A stretch of DNA of 12,583 nucleotides from CAYPEZ01 sp964622275 (GTDB lineage: Bacteria; Patescibacteriota; Minisyncoccia; Phycocordibacterales; UBA6899). Shown piece after piece: positions 11,558-12,583 of the stretch. The stretch lies in assembly GCA_964622275.1 (NCBI GenBank), contig CAZUMX010000029.1:1-12583 (forward strand), written 5' to 3'. The notes under the pieces were generated by a model. That model ran no database searches, had not been told where the DNA came from, and was given only the letters and a program-made list of their open reading frames with translations. Position 1 is the stretch's first letter, and each line of letters opens with the position of its first letter. Position numbers and translations under genes: made by a program.

Positions 11558-12163
11558 ATGGGTCACTTATACATGACTGACCTCCCGAATATCGTTGGAG
11601 CAACGCGACCGATTGCCTACCTCATTGCGGCACTATTCGCAGGAATGCTCCTGTTCTATGTTCTTCGTGCAGGGGCAAAAGAGACTATTGTTTCCTGTTG
11701 TGGCTACTATAGCCCTTGGCAAGAAGTCGCTCACGGACTTTGCGCAGTTGGGATGGTTGCAATGAGCGTCCCGAGATACTTTCTTTGGATACCGCCGATA
11801 TCGTGGGTCATCCTCTTTGTGATCCAGGGAGGAATCTATCTCTTTGTTCTCGTCACAAGGTCACCCGGATCAAAACCGAGTGCAAAGTGGTGCATGCTCC
11901 ATGCGGGGATTTTCTTGGGCATGGCATACATGTTCCTTGGGTCACCGTGGAGTTGGATCACGTGGGGATTCACACTCTTTTACGTCTATACCACAGGAGT
12001 GTTCATCAAAGAATTCATAACAACGGTTTCAGATCCTCCAGTGTCGTTTTATTCAATTGGTGTTGATGTGTTCCACGTACTGATGTGCGTCATAATGGTG
12101 GCAATGTTCGCATTCCCATCCATCCTGATGCCTGAGATGCCCATGTGTCTCCCGCAAAAATAA
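11558..12163 (+). CDS. Polytopic membrane protein with three H-x6-M-x2-M helices (DUF5134-like)
   Basis: The 201-aa product has about six hydrophobic helices. Three carry the same spaced motif: H59-M66-M69 (AHGLCAVGMVAM), H115-M122-M125 (LHAGIFLGMAYM) and H173-M180-M183 (FHVLMCVIMVAM). His and Met at i, i+7 and i+10 fall on one helix face, so three helices could build a buried His/Met metal site, most simply for Cu(I). The C-terminus adds MPEMPMC. The pattern resembles what I recall of the DUF5134 family of small membrane proteins; that link is from memory. A Cys pair (C47, C48) precedes the first motif. The start has AAGGA (11546-11550) seven bases upstream, and a terminator follows at 12168. 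The 88-aa His/Met protein nearby may be a partner. Confidence 0.75.
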   Translation: MGHLYMTDLPNIVGATRPIAYLIAALFAGMLLFYVLRAGAKETIVSCCGYYSPWQEVAHGLCAVGMVAMSVPRYFLWIPPISWVILFVIQGGIYLFVLVTRSPGSKPSAKWCMLHAGIFLGMAYMFLGSPWSWITWGFTLFYVYTTGVFIKEFITTVSDPPVSFYSIGVDVFHVLMCVIMVAMFAFPSILMPEMPMCLPQK

Positions 12164-12167
12164 TCAC

Positions 12168-12194
12168 CTCCCCGATATCCTCGGGGAGTTTTTT
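12168..12194 (+). terminator. Intrinsic terminator after the 201-aa gene
   Basis: CTCCCCGA (12168-12175) pairs perfectly with TCGGGGAG (12181-12188), followed by six T. It starts 4 bp after the stop codon. Confidence 0.92.
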
Positions 12195-12210
12195 ATGTAA
12201 ATATGACAAC

Positions 12211-12239
12211 AAAAAAACCGCTTTTTTCTGCGGTTTTTT
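12211..12239 (-). terminator. Terminator of rplE, symmetric in both directions
   Basis: AAAAAACCGC (12212-12221) pairs with GCGGTTTTTT (12230-12239). On the minus strand the stem is followed by seven T just after the rplE stop, ending that transcript before the island. It would also work for plus-strand read-through. Confidence 0.85.
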
Positions 12240-12244
12240 CGACT

Positions 12245-12583
12245 TTATGCTGCTGGCTTTGCTTTCTTTTCTTTCTTCTTACGAGCGCGGGCTTTCTTTT
12301 CTTCGTCAACAGAGCGAAATGGAACGCCGATGATCTTAAGAAACTCACGTGCTTCGTCGCGATTCTTTACGTTTGTGACAATAGTGATTGCCATACCAAA
12401 GACATCACGGAGGTCTTCATCAGAAGACTCTGGGAAAATAGTGTGCTCCTTGATACCAATAGTGCAGTTCCCCATGCCATCAACAGCGCGAGGAGAAATT
12501 CCACGAAAGTCCTTCGAGCGAGGAAGGGCGATGTTGAGAAGCTTCTCGAGAAATGCGTGCATGCGGACACCGCGAAGTGTTGC
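12245..12583 (-). CDS. rplE: Large ribosomal subunit protein L5 (uL5), C-terminal part, cut by right edge
   Basis: The visible 112 residues are the C-terminal part of L5, which binds 5S rRNA and contacts the P-site tRNA. The family signatures are clear: ATLRGVRMHAFLEKLL at the cut edge, ALPRSKDFRGISPRAVDGMGN, the IKEHTIFPE segment, and GMAITIVTNVKNRDEAREFL. The frame is open to the last base, so the internal Met at 12562 is not the start. L5 usually ends near GxPFR; here a Lys/Ala-rich tail of about 20 residues (SVDEEKKARARKKKEKKA and onward) is added. The gene ends at a terminator, so rpsN is not co-transcribed with it, unlike the usual spc operon. Confidence 0.97.
   Translation of the reverse strand, partial: ATLRGVRMHAFLEKLLNIALPRSKDFRGISPRAVDGMGNCTIGIKEHTIFPESSDEDLRDVFGMAITIVTNVKNRDEAREFLKIIGVPFRSVDEEKKARARKKKEKKAKPAA

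Noticed and set aside
10002..12244. Insertion sequence or prophage origin of the island
   Set aside because: No transposase, integrase, terminal inverted repeats or target-site duplication could be seen at the borders.
1..12583. CRISPR array, tRNA or rRNA genes
   Set aside because: No regularly spaced repeats, no tRNA T-arm consensus with a cloverleaf, and no rRNA segments were recognised.

Overview
The window looks like a bacterial genome fragment from the Candidate Phyla Radiation (Patescibacteria), probably a Parcubacteria-type lineage. It carries a compact spc-type ribosomal protein cluster in which rpsE is followed directly by rplO with no rpmD (L30). Absence of L30 is typical of this radiation. 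Other support is the zinc-ribbon type S14, many tiny lineage-specific membrane proteins, and one-gene transcription units each closed by its own intrinsic terminator. The assignment is an inference; no 16S gene is present.

Left part (1-5122). A partial transglutaminase-like gene and a Fur-family repressor lie on the minus strand. They are divergent from a MinD/CooC-type ATPase, across a 78-bp intergenic region with a candidate operator. Next on the plus strand come a 126-aa hypothetical gene ending in a perfect terminator, a YibE/F-family membrane protein, and a 54-aa ORF with its own terminator. A roughly 365-nt minus-strand stretch at 3591-3955 has a good promoter, many nested helices and a terminator, and no credible protein: a candidate structured RNA. 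After it come a consensus promoter driving a 135-aa protein with an internal duplication, a 58-aa ORF and an 81-aa single-pass membrane protein.

Middle (5182-10055, minus strand). Two overlapping small membrane-protein genes come first; the second is broken by a 10-N scaffold gap. A 13-bp repeat flanking the gap lets the protein be rebuilt in frame to 100 aa. A highly palindromic 140-bp element lies just downstream of secY. Then comes the operon rpsN-rpsH-rplF-rplR-rpsE-rplO-secY, driven by a promoter at 10125-10153 and preceded by a hairpin leader.

Right part (10163-12239). The ribosomal cluster is interrupted between rplE (partial, right edge, with its own terminator) and rpsN by an island of four small genes. 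These are a 41-aa Gly-rich ORF in a heavily folded transcript, a membrane-anchored His/Met-rich 88-aa protein, a 200-aa hypothetical protein, and a 201-aa polytopic membrane protein with three identical H-x6-M-x2-M helices. The last and the 88-aa protein together suggest metal (possibly copper) handling.

Across the window, six genes have a -10-like hexamer exactly six bases before an ATG, which suggests leaderless transcripts. The ribosomal genes lack Shine-Dalgarno sites, whereas most plus-strand accessory genes have strong ones.
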